This document shows positions 38,701-50,700 of a DNA stretch of 64,000 nt, one piece after another. The notes under the pieces were generated by a model. That model was given only the letters and a program-made list of their open reading frames with translations, was not told where the DNA came from and ran no database searches. Numbering within the stretch: the first letter of the stretch is position 1; every line of letters starts with the position of its first letter. The position numbers and the translations under genes were made by a program. The DNA lies in NCBI GenBank assembly GCA_013396635.1, contig WBMW01001709.1:124001-188000 (forward strand). Direction: 5' to 3'. This stretch comes from Penelope pileata. Its lineage: Eukaryota; Chordata; Aves; Galliformes; Cracidae.

Positions 38701-41700
38701 CCAGAGCCTCCCAGGGGTTTACTAGTTTGAGGAATACACAAAGGACAATTTTTTACTGCTGCTGATCCACTCCTTCCCCTTATTCTTGATTAAGAATCAA
38801 ACAGAACCCACAGGGAGTAACACAAATGGCCTGGCAGAGGCAGGAGAGAACTGCCTGTCTAGATCAAGCCTAAGCACTCACTCAGCTCCCAAGCTGCCAG
38901 CTTGGGAGCAGCAACACGTGGCCTGCCCATTTCGAGGAACACTAAAGCAGAAGCTTTTTACTCATTTCCTCACTAACTCTTAAAAGCTGTGCTTTAAAAC
39001 TGTTCCGTTTCACGAGCTGTTTTCAAGGGCTTTGCCACCGAAAGGGTGAGATCCCGACCTCGCAGAGCTCCTCACAGCCAGGCAAAAGGAGCGACACCCC
39101 CAGAGGGCCCTCCCAGTGCTGCTCAGGGCTCCACGGGCTTTGCAGAAGGGCCGCACTGTTACAGGGCTGCTTTCTGCTGCACGAGCTGCAGGGATCAGTC
39201 CAGCACGAGGAGCAGAGGGCAGACTGCACGCTGTCTTCATGCCATACTAAGATCTCAGCACAGTCTTGAAGGGGATACACCTTGTTTTTTCGTGCTGTTA
39301 TGCAGAATTAGTTTAAATTAACACAAAGAAATGATTTTGAGACACTTGACTCTCTCATGGGTTCTTGGTTTTCACACCATGAAAGCTGAATTCCTCTGTA
39401 CAGCTGCCAGGTTAGGGCCATTTAAATATTTCCTTGCAAAAAGTCAGGATTACCAATGCACTTGCTATTTACACTGCTCCCTGAAAGCCTACGGATACTA
39501 AGCTCTAGAAACAATAACCAGAAATAGATACATGTTTATTACTTGCTGTATCACTAGGAGCTAGTTACATCTGAGTGCCATTCTGACTGACATGCCTTCC
39601 ATTATTAAAATCTCTTCTGGAACATTGTCTGTCCTTAACACAGACTTCTTTCTCTCTGCTTTTTATTTGGGTTTTCCTGTTTCACAGCTCTGAGAGGTGA
39701 ACCTTACTCACATGGAACCAGAATAGGAAAGCCATAGGATGGGGGAGTCCTCACAGAGTCCCACCACAATGGACCACATCCAAGCCCTGAGCAGGGTGTC
39801 CTACTGAGACCTGTATCACAGAGAAAGGAATCTGATGTGTGAACGACTGACAAACACGTTACTATAGTTTTGGTCCCCAGTCTCCCCTATAAGAAGGCTT
39901 TTTGCTGGAATTATGTCCGTTTCCATTTGTCTGCCTCACAGCATTCCTTCAAGAGTGTACCAAAAACTGACCCAGCAAATTAAACAGTGGTGCCAATCAG
40001 CAAGCCCGTGCACACACACAGCAACCACTGCCATTCCCACTGACATCAAAGTCAGAGGGAAAACCCCTTTGTGTGCCACCCAGCCACAGGACTCAAAGCA
40101 GCACTGCGTGCCAGTGAATGGCTGCGTGGCTTTGTGGTTAGTGCCAGCTCCAGCTCTAACCAGGAAACAAAGCCCTGTAAGGCAGGAAGCATTTCATAAA
40201 ATCATTCAGGTTGGAAAAGACCTCTAAGATCACCTAGTCCAACCACCAGCCTATCCCCACCATGCCCACTACACCACGTCCCTCAGTGCCACATCTCCAC
40301 GTTTTGTGAACACCTCCCGGGATGGTGACTCCACCACCTCCCTGGGCAGCCTGTTCCAATTCATTACCACTCCTTCAGAGAAGAAATGTTTCCTAATATC
40401 TAACCTGAATCTCCTCTGGCACAACTTGAGGCTGTTCCCTCTTGTCCTATCATTGTTACCTGGGAGAAGAGGCCGACCCTTTAACTCCATTCACCACCAC
40501 TCCCTGGGCCCAGGCAGTTTCCCTGCCCTCCTGCTCCATGTGAGGGTCTGGAGGAGGATGCAAGCAGCCACCACCCTGCAGAGCCCCCAGGGGCTATGCA
40601 GGCACTGAGCCAGAAGCACTGCAGCCACACTGAGCTCAAGATACTGATGCTGCAGGGGTTCAGCTCCAAAACCACAGGAGGAGAGCAGCCACTGCTGCTC
40701 CAGGGCCTCTCGACGGCTGGGAACCATTAAACTTTACAAGATGCTTGGTGGATTTTAATGCCATTTTCGTAGAGCGGAGCGAAGAACAGTGCGAGCGGTA
40801 TTATCAGCTCATAAACCCGCAGCGCTGGAGGAGGGGGCTGTTAAGGAAAAATTTTTACAAGAGTCCTTCATGCCAATACATTAGGTAAGCAGAATTAGGC
40901 ACACCTGATGTGCTTTTGGGACCACCGGCTTGCACACACACGGCACTTGCACCGATTTGCAAGTTTGCACTGATTTGCAAGTTTGCACTGATCACCAGGC
41001 ATAATAAAATCTGGCTTTGAGTACAGCAAAACGTGAGGAGGTACAGCATGCAGAAGCAGCTACAAGCACTAGTTGTGTAACCACTGGCTGCACCTTGCAG
41101 TTTGCCTGTGTTGCCCTTGAGATGGCAGAGAAAGGAGATCCAGCACGGCACACACTACGCCGAGCACTACTACAGAGATACGACGCAGAACTGAAAGCGA
41201 GAGCAGAAATGGAGCAGCACATAGATGCTGCTCCTGCCCCTGCATCACCCACACGTGGTGCCGTGCACCAAGCAGGGCAGGGGGAAGGGAAGGAGAAATG
41301 CCCGGCAGACAAAAGGATGGACAGGCACTTTGGATAGCGACAAGTCAGTAGTGGCAGAGCAGGGGGAAAGGAGGAAATAGTATCTAGAAAGGACGAAAAA
41401 ACAGAAGAGTGAGAAAGAAGCACAGTTGGGGCCAAAAATGTTTTTTCTTTCTTCAAAAGCAGTGTGGCCGAGGGGCAGAATGCTGCATGAAGCTATTTCC
41501 TTGAGGACTGTGCTGGCTGAGCTCACTGCCCGAGCCACTGCACTCAGCCCAGGCCTGAGCCACCCCAGTTCCTCCCGTCCCCAGGATGACCACGTGGCTC
41601 TTAGGCAGGGCCACATTTACTCATATTACAATTAAACGACAGGAAAGCTTGCCAGCCTGCAAGGGAAGTGATGGCCGAGCTGCTACGTCACTGCAGCCAC

Positions 41701-44700
41701 AGAACAGGCTGAAAAAAAGAGAAAAGCCACGAGAAAACCCCCAGTGAGCTCAGGCTGGTTGTGCCATCAAAACCAGCCACCAACCACTTGTCACGTATTT
41801 AGAAGCACGCAGAGAGGTTTAGGTCATCCACAGGCATAGCCCTGCCTTCTTTGATCCGTGAAACCCAAAATACCACAAGCTAATGAAAAAGGACAAAAAT
41901 GACCCCAAGCATTTGCCTTTGGGAAAGGCAGCGATCCCACAGCCATCTGTGTGCACCTTTGGGGTGCTGCACCCTGCTGCTGGACCCCACCTGCCAACAA
42001 ACCCCAGCAAGGCACAACAGGAGATGAGCACTGGTCCAAAACCATGAAACTATGGGGGCTTTAAAAACCACATCTCTGGGGTCCAGTGAAAGCTCATAGC
42101 AAGTGCAGTGCTTCCCAGCACCGAGTGCTCCCCACCAGGGCTGCAGCTCTCTGGACATGAACTGTACCATCAAGGAAGCAGAGCAAGGGGAAAAATGTCT
42201 CTGTAGGTACTGACGCGCAATGTAAGACTAAAATTAACTGTACTTGAAGTATGCTTTTAAAACAATAAATAATCCCATGTGATGTATTGTTCCCTGAAAA
42301 TCATCTGCCTTAATCACAATTACCTCCAGCAAACAGTTGCTGCAGTTGGGTTATTAGTGACAGGACAGTTAACCAGCTACAGCATTCATTAGCCAAAAGC
42401 TAATTATCTGAGGTGATTCAAAAATAGCATACTGAACAACATTAAAAAGAAAAAAAAGCAACATTATATCTAACAGATTTCAGTTAACGAAAAACCAACA
42501 AATTTGGTGCAGAGCAAAAAAATTTCATACAAACTGTTCTTAACTAAGCACAGTCACACTGACATCAGCCATACATCCTCTGATTTGCTTTTGTCACAGG
42601 ACTCACCTATGTTTTTCTAGTTCGTTGTGCGACGACCTATTAAAAAGAAAAAAGAAATATTAGAGAACAGGTTAAATACCAGGAGTTAGAACATTTAAAA
42701 ACCTGCATAAGAGCTCTCTAAAATACATACTCATATGTCTTATGAAACAGCTTTGCTTTCAGACCGGTTCACTTTACATCCCTTAGCTGCTTCAAGGTGC
42801 CAACTTAATTTCCATGAGCAAACCGTGGGTTTGGGGGGGAATTATAATAAATTTGCATTAATAAAGTTTTCAATAGATTCACAGAGTGAATTGGACACGA
42901 AAAAATGATCAGGTTAGTATTGAAAGCGGCCCACGGGGTTTTCATCTGCAAAGGAAAACGATGAGGGGGCAGAAGCATCAGCACAGCTAAGTGTCACGGT
43001 GGGAGGAAGGAGCCCCCAGAAAGCTCATCGCACTCAGCCCAAGGAGAAGCAGAAAGAAATCAGCAGCTGACTGCTGCTGTTGACATCTTAATGGCAAAAT
43101 AGAGCAACCCTCTGATTTCTTCTGAGCCTACCAACAGAAGAAAACCCACAGTCCCTGAGCTGACCGCACCAGCACGCTGTCCTCTTCCAGTCTAATAGGA
43201 TTCAAGATTCATTTTTCCCTCAGCTTTTTTTTTGCCATCAGAAGGCAGCCCTAACTGTTTTTTTCCTTCCCCCCCCCCCTCCAATTGATTCAGCTGGAAA
43301 CACTCATTTTATTTATTTACACAGCCCAGACTAAAGACATTCCCAAAACAAAGTCATGGTCACCACTTCAAACCCAGCGACTTCCTGGGCCGTTACTTTT
43401 GTCCGACTCACGCCATCTGCGGAACGTAAGGATGGGAAGATGTGAAGGCAGCTTTGGAGCTGCAGAACACATCACAGCAGCTCTCCTCCAGCTGCCCGAG
43501 GTGCAGCACACCGTCACTGCAGGGTGAGCAGGGACGTTTTGGGGGTGACACCCCTCCTGACAACCGTGTGCTTCATGCAGCAGCAAGCTGCTCTGTGCCC
43601 GCACGAACCCACCATGCCTTGCTGGGAGCAGCACCACAAACGCATCTCTCTGGCCTCAGAGAGGAAAAGAGAAAACAGCACAGGCAAAGGAGTAACCATT
43701 AAACAAAGCCACAAGCCATTTGTTTCAGGCCAGCACAGCTCCTGATCCCTCAATGAATTAAGCAGATGGCCCTGCTGATTAAAGGCAACTCAGACACGCG
43801 CGAGGTTCAGCACTGATGCTGAGCCACTTCTGCTGGAAAGCATCCCAGTGCTGTTACTGAGACAGCAGCTACACAACCATCACCTGGGAGCATCTGCTAA
43901 ACAGCCTACGGATTACTTTTACAACTTGTTGCACCAAGTGAGCCACAGCCAGGTAATACCAGTGCTCCTCTGGGCCATGCAAGTGCTCGGCGACACAGCG
44001 TGCTTTAAAGGCACTCTGCGCTGTGTTAGCAGGGCGAGTGGGCTGGGGTCACTGCAATGTGCTGCCCTTGCCCTTTGACCCCAATATGAAGATGCTGCTT
44101 TTACTTTCTACTCGCACATACATAGAGGGAAATCAAGCTTTATCTCCACGAGCAGCCAGGAACACCCTGCCCAATCAGCCAGCGTTCACAGAACATGAAA
44201 GTTCAGTCTGGAACCACTCTGCCCAAACACTGGACGGTGCCAGGCAAGGCCACAGGGATGGGCCACGGGGGGCTCTGAAAGAGAAGCAACACAGGCAGGT
44301 CCACCCTTAGCCTTATGGAGTGCCCTCCCTGATGCACAGGAGCTGCCTGCTGTACCAGCACTCACACCTGACGGGGACAATTAACTACACAGCGCAATAG
44401 TTTCCCTGTCATTCATTTGATTTATTTGGGAGGAGAGATGAACCTCTAAATGCTATTTACTCCCTCCTTCTTCCACACTAGAGCATATTGCAGGATCATT
44501 CATCTGCTTATACATTAAGATGCAACCTGAGGTGAGGGAAAGGTAAGCACGGCTCTGCTCACAAACCAGCACCCCCAGTGCCACTGCAATTTCAGAATGG
44601 AGGCTTTTATTACTCCACTGATATAGGGAGTGGGCCAGGACTAAGAAGATAGATGGGCATGTATTTACATACAGGAACATATATATGTATTTATATAGAA

Positions 44701-47700
44701 GAACCAGACCTATGCTGCAGTTTTCAGACAAATGGTCTGTGGGGCCCTTCAGAAGCGGCTGCAAGAGAAGGAAGACTTTTGGTGTCCAGCTTAAGCCCAC
44801 TGTGCTGGGTTCTGCATCTCAAGGCTTTGGGGAGCTGAGGTAGTGCTGGTAAAGGAAAGGAGTTAGTAAAAAGGCTCAGCTAAAAAAGTGAAAAGGACAC
44901 CAACAAACATCATTGACAAAGTAATGGATTCAGGAGGAGACCAGGAGTGCTGCTGCTTACTGCTGTGCTGCTCATTTGCAGGGATGACACTGCTGGCCTG
45001 GGACACCCCTAACACCACTCAGCAAACACACAGCAGTTACCAGCGACCAAGCAGCAGTCACCTTTTCTTAGTGAATACATTGTCAAAGGCAGGCTTGGAA
45101 GAGGGAGGAGGAGCCAACAAATGGAGATCTTGTTTTGCAAGGTGCTGTGCTTCCAGCAGCACTTCCCAGCACTGAAGGTTGGAGCTGCAAGTCACCGACA
45201 GACAATCGATTGCCAACACGTTTTGCAGCCCTACAGCAAGCAGAGCTGGCTAAACAACAGCGTGCTGACAATGGTGGGAAGCATTGTGTGCAGGCCAGGG
45301 CTTTCTGGCAGAGGCTGGGCTGGGAGGGCTGCACAGCCCATGTGCACAGCACAGCAGAAAGTCACCAACACAGCCATGTCAGGGGACACAACCCCACCTG
45401 AGGCTGCACAGCACTCACAGGGCTGCAGGACGAGCAGGCAATGTTCTTGCACTGCCTGCATTTTGTCCAGGCCAAGAGCAAGAACAGAGCAGGAAGTTTC
45501 ACAGGATGCTCCCCATTTGTTTTCTACACCCAACTCCTGCTCTCAATGCACTGCAGAGTGTGCACCGAGCAAACCCTGCTGCCTCGGCCCTGCCCTGGAT
45601 GCCACTGTTGTTGTTTCCCTATATGGATCCTGACCAGCTTCCAGGGAATCCCTTGTCCTCACCCAAGCTGCCACACAACACATGTGAAAATAGCGGAGCC
45701 CACGGCCCACATCACCCCACATGAGGAGCTGAACCCGCATGCACACACGTCCTGCCCTAGGGTGTTCCTCCTGCATGCACGCATGTCCTGCCCATATCAG
45801 CTGTCCTGGGGTGTTCCTCCAGTTGTTGTATGCTGGACACGCCACTTGCAGTGTGCTGGCGTGGAATTCCTCCACTAGAAATGACTTCTGCATTCTCCTC
45901 ATAGCCCTGCAGACTGGGCTGGGCACTTCCCCATGCACAGCTCCGGCCCCTGCGTCAAGCTCGCAGCAGCACTTCTACAACGACAGTGGTTTTGTTTCCC
46001 CTCGACGGCTCCAACACTGCAGCTCCTGGGCACTGCAGGCTCAGCGCAGCTCCTCAGCGGGGACGGAGCAGTCGGTGGGATTTGTCACACCCGGACCAGA
46101 ACGCGTTGCTGTTAAAAACAAGCTCAGAGACATTGACTGCTGTCCTTCTGCTGACAGTTTTAGCAAAGCAGACTCAGAGGGATCCACCGCATTCAGGAAG
46201 CAGAGAAGTCGTCGCCTCCACAGCCTGCTTCAGTGCTTTATTCTCAGCCTTCCACAAAATAAAGAAGAATAGAAAAATAAAAGTCAGGCTCTGATCCCTA
46301 TGCTTCGCGTGGGCACGGAGCAACATCTGCGTGGAGCGAGGGGCTTGCTCTGCAGGGCACTCCCCGCAGCCAACACTAACAGAGGAACTCGGACACTGAG
46401 CGCTGTTTTTATTTGAAACACCAAACGCAGCTTTCATCCCTTCCTGCACACAACCCTTCAGCAGAGCACGGCACAAAGTGTGGGTCTGTTTATATAATGC
46501 TCCAACAAAAATACTGACTTTAATAGAGAGAGAAGATACATTTATGAAGGGGCATTTATTTTGCTTTCCTTCCCCCCCACCTTCCATAACGCAGCTCCAG
46601 AAGGAACGGGCCCAACGCTGCACCACTGACGTCCGATTCCTTTCCCCACGAGTCAATTTAACCGTGACCTCAGAGGACTGGCATCCAACACCACGATTTC
46701 GGCTCTCGTTTTACCTTATTTCTGACCATTCTGGGGCAGGGACGCTGCCTAGGCTGCTGTGCCTGGGCTGGCACCACTCCTCACCCCCGCCTCAAGCCCC
46801 CAGGTGCATGGCAGTGCAAACCCACCTCACCCGGGGTGAGAACACAGGGTTCCTAGCACCAAGTCTGCTCCAGTCCTCTCCTCTAAGCACAGAAACATAC
46901 AGGCTTTGAGATGCCACAAGGACAGGAAACAAAAAGCCCAGCTACCTGCAGGTGGGCTCCCACCTCAGCAAGCCCTGCCAGCAAATGTCACCGCCCTTCA
47001 GGTTTGTGTCCTGCTCCTCCTTGGCACGCTGCACACGTTATCTGTCCATTTCACAGCAACCCCAGGGAGACATCTGAAGGTTTGTTATTAAGATTTCCAA
47101 GGCACAACCCCGCTAAATCCAGCTGTTTGCTTTATGCCTTCTCTAATTCCACCGAGACATTAACAAGAATTATTAGACTGCATTGCACTGCTTTAAGAAC
47201 TACAGTTATTGCTCGGTGAAGAGGAGACATTTATTATCCTGCGGTCAAGAACGCGATAAGGATTTGTGTAATAAGAAGATGCAACCTGGCTTTACCTCTC
47301 CTCCCCACAAAAGTCAGTCACAGACTTGTGCCTTTCTCCAGCCTCCTGCTCTCTCTGGACACAAGCAGGCAGTTTCCTCTGCCAGAGGATTTTGGAGGAG
47401 CACAAGTCTGAATCTCAGCAGAAGACACCATACAAACAACATCAGGAGAGAGAAAACGAAGCAGCCTGGTTTGTGTGACACAGCAAAGAGCACACTGTAG
47501 GAAACTTGGTAAGAAGAAAACATAAAATCAGGTAATTTTAATGTAGAAGTGAAGAAGGTGGCTAAACACGATGTCTGAGAGCCACTAACACCCTGCAAAT
47601 ACCCCGCTTAGCAACACGCTGCTAAAGAACACTTCCACTTTTGATCCAAAGCTATCAGTGGGCAAAGCAAAAATGTGACGTTCCTGCAGCAGACAGCAGG

Positions 47701-50700
47701 CTTATAGCTAGATCCTGGTTGATTCAATGCAGTTAGGCTGATATTTATCCTGCTATGAATCCAAACCTGTCAAACCCATCTCACCGCCATCGGGAAGGCA
47801 GCAGTGCCTTGTCCAGGCACAGCTGCCCTGTCCCAAGGGCCAGCTCCCTTCCTCCCATGCTGCTCCCGAGGATCCCACCCAAAATCCACCGCCTTTGGCA
47901 GGAGGATGGAGGCTGTGGGTACCACACCAACACCTCAGCAGGGGAAGCAGTGCCCTGCTGAACAACAGGGCGGCTGCAGCCCTCCTGCACCCAGCCCCAA
48001 CCAGCACATCTGGAGCAGCTGCAGGGGTGCACCAAGCCCCCAGCAGGCGGGCAGCAGGGGGAGGAATTACAGAGCTGAGCAGTGCGTGGCGCAGCCAGCC
48101 TCCTGCAGCTGACGCTTCTCCCCTCCTCCCCATTCCTCATTTTCCCAAAACAAGGAGGAAGATGTTCTTCATGCTTCAAAATATATATACATAAATATAT
48201 ATAGCTCACGAAGCATGCAAAACATATATAGATATCACTTTTTAATCTGATCAGATGGTATAAACAAAGGGAGCTGAGGATGCTGCAAGCAGCAGGACAC
48301 TACAACGGATGACGAAAACAACCAAACCCCTGCAGTTTCGAAACGTGCAGTTATCTGCTCCTTTCCTTCCCCTCCAACCTTAAGCACGTATTTTTGTATA
48401 TAAGAAAAAGAACACAGTAAGCAGGCATAAACTTCAGACGTGCACACAATCACGCCTGCCTGCATCTGATGCTCCAAGCCTGGAAAATGGTTGAAGTGGA
48501 ACAACAAGGACCAACACTTTGCCCGGTGCTTCGCATCATCCACGACCACTCCAGATCCCCTGAACTTTGGCCGCTCGTCTGCCCCGTTTTAATCTCCGAG
48601 TTGCTTAGGAAGACTTAACTGCATTACCCAAACTCCAGGCTGGGGCTCAGACCCTGCAGCCTATAAGCTCCAAATAAGAAGCAGCAGCAGCAATGCTACT
48701 GTACTGCATGGGGTTTAGACCGATGTTCAGATGTAAGGATCATTTTTCCTCCTGGAATTGAAGCTCAGAGGCAAAGCTGAGCAGCAATGAACAGAAACAG
48801 GGACAGGGGCAGTAGGTACAGCACAGAGGTGCCCACACAGCTCTGCAGGTGCACTCCCTCCCTGAATAGCACCTGGAACAGCAGGATGCTGCATTCCAGC
48901 AATGCGGCTCTGCTTCACAGCCTGACAGCTGCGCTGAGCGAGGTGAAACCAGCCAGGATGGGGCTGCCTCCAAGGGCAGTTTGGGAAGCACCATCTCATC
49001 CCGTAACACCAACCCATCACTGATCTCATCACTGAGGAGATAAGAAAATGCAAGGAAATGTACAGGTGGCACAGGATGGCACGCTGAGGGTTAGCACTGC
49101 CACATGGTGAGGATGAGAACAAACATCCCAGCAGGTAAATAGGAGCCTCTGCTCAGCAGAAAATGCAGGATGGTAACTGCAAGCAGGCATGCATGCTGCA
49201 GCCTCCATAATGCCAGCAAATCTGCCACCAAAAATCTTTTAATTCTGCTGTATTTGATAGATTACAAATCCTCTCCTAAAAACTCCTGAAAGCAGCTTAC
49301 AGTTCAGACAAATAACTATTTTGCAGCGGATGACAAGAGACCTAAGAAAGGAAATGATGGAATAATAGCTCTCTAAGTAACACAGATTTCCCAAACGCAA
49401 GAGGCAGAAGAAATCCATAAGATACAACAAGTTGGCAGCGGGAAATCGTAGGAGATCCATTCAGAGCAACTGTGAACTTGTTTCTAAAGGCAGGAAGCAT
49501 GCTTTGCAAGACAACAGCCAGACATCTCCAGGAGCAGGGTCCTGGGAAGCAAGGCATCTCCCGCTCCTGGTGACTGCTTCCAAAATGAACTGATGTCTTT
49601 ACGCTCCAAGATGAGAGAAAGAATTCAGCTAAACCCAAAACCACGGAGGAGCGCCGCAGTGAGAGCCCCCAGAAGCATGTGCTTGACTTGCAGCAGGGAC
49701 AGGGGAACAAGCAGCCTCCCCAGCAGCTCTCTGCGAGAGGCACAGCGCAGCCACAGGCAGGAGCAGGGCATGCAGCTGCTCTCCCAGGGAGGCAGCAGCC
49801 AGCTTTTGATTTCACTTCGCATCTCAGCCACCCCGCGGGATCCCTGCTGGGGGAGCGACAGTGGAGTGGGCCCACCGAGATCACGGCCAGTTTGCAAAAC
49901 AAGTCACGTGCGAGCCAAGTTCATTTTAGGCTATTCCAGAGGAAGCACCGGGTCGAGCATCGCCACGGCAGGGCCAGGCCCAGCTGGGCACTGTGACTCC
50001 GGAGCAGCCCTGGAAGAGCAGAGCAAAGCAGAGCAGAGCAGGCAGAGCAAGGGCTGGAGGAGTTCCCAGGCGGGGGCCGGCGCTGTCCCTGTAAGACAGC
50101 CTCCTGCACGTACACAGCCACTGCCGGAGCAGCAAACAAAGCTGCAGAGAGCCTGCGCACAGCCGCCCTCCGCTAATGCCATCGCAGCACAGGTAGCGCT
50201 GCAGGGAGAAAAAAAACAACAGCCGACAACACAAAAAGGCAGCAAGGAGCACGCCGGGGCCCGGCCCGGCCACGCAGCGTGAGGGCAGCACGCGGAGGGG
50301 CTGCTGGCTGCACTCCAGCATCACAGCCCCGCGGGGGTCCAGCTCACTCCGGCACCTTCCTCTGCTCCGTACCTATGGGAGAAGTTCAAGCACGGGGTCA
50401 GGGCTGCCTGGCGCCCTCAGCTGCCGTAGGGGGGAAAGCAGAGGGTGGTGGTACAGAAAGGAACCCCGAGGGGGGGCTGAGGTTAGTGCCATGCAGAGGG
50501 AGGGCTGCGTGGGGCCGGGGGAAGGCCCCGCAGGCAGCGCAGAGCCACGGGGGCGGCGGACGGGGCGCGCCGGGGCGATGGTGTACGCGTGGCAGTGTTT
50601 ATGTGAGAGATCAAAACAGAGCCAAGCCCATCCCGGGGAAAATGGCGACTCCCAGGCCCGAGAGCCCAGGCACGGGGCTCGCTGCTGGCGGCACGGAAGC

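Larger units (their letters stand above)
21699..42606 (-). other. MXD4: MXD4 intron 3 (20.9 kb)
   Basis: A very long GT-AG intron. It contains three CR1 fragments (24731, 35655 and 40194, listed separately), a 20-base tandem duplication at 22685-22718 and an 18-base duplication at 40954-40989. The rest is unique sequence in which I see no exons or structured RNAs; conserved enhancers cannot be judged without alignment. Confidence 0.9.

Noticed and set aside
40269..40608. Open frames over the CR1 copy at 40.2 kb
   Set aside because: Same explanation: translations of CR1 3' sequence.
41017..41337. Plus-strand frame of 106 codons in MXD4 intron 3
   Set aside because: No ATG at its start (opens on TTG), no recognisable domain and no clear splice sites.
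45739..46294. Overlapping plus-strand frames in MXD4 intron 2 with a repeated GGTGTTCCTCC motif
   Set aside because: A minor imperfect duplication of about 60 bases in non-coding DNA; the frames have no domain features.
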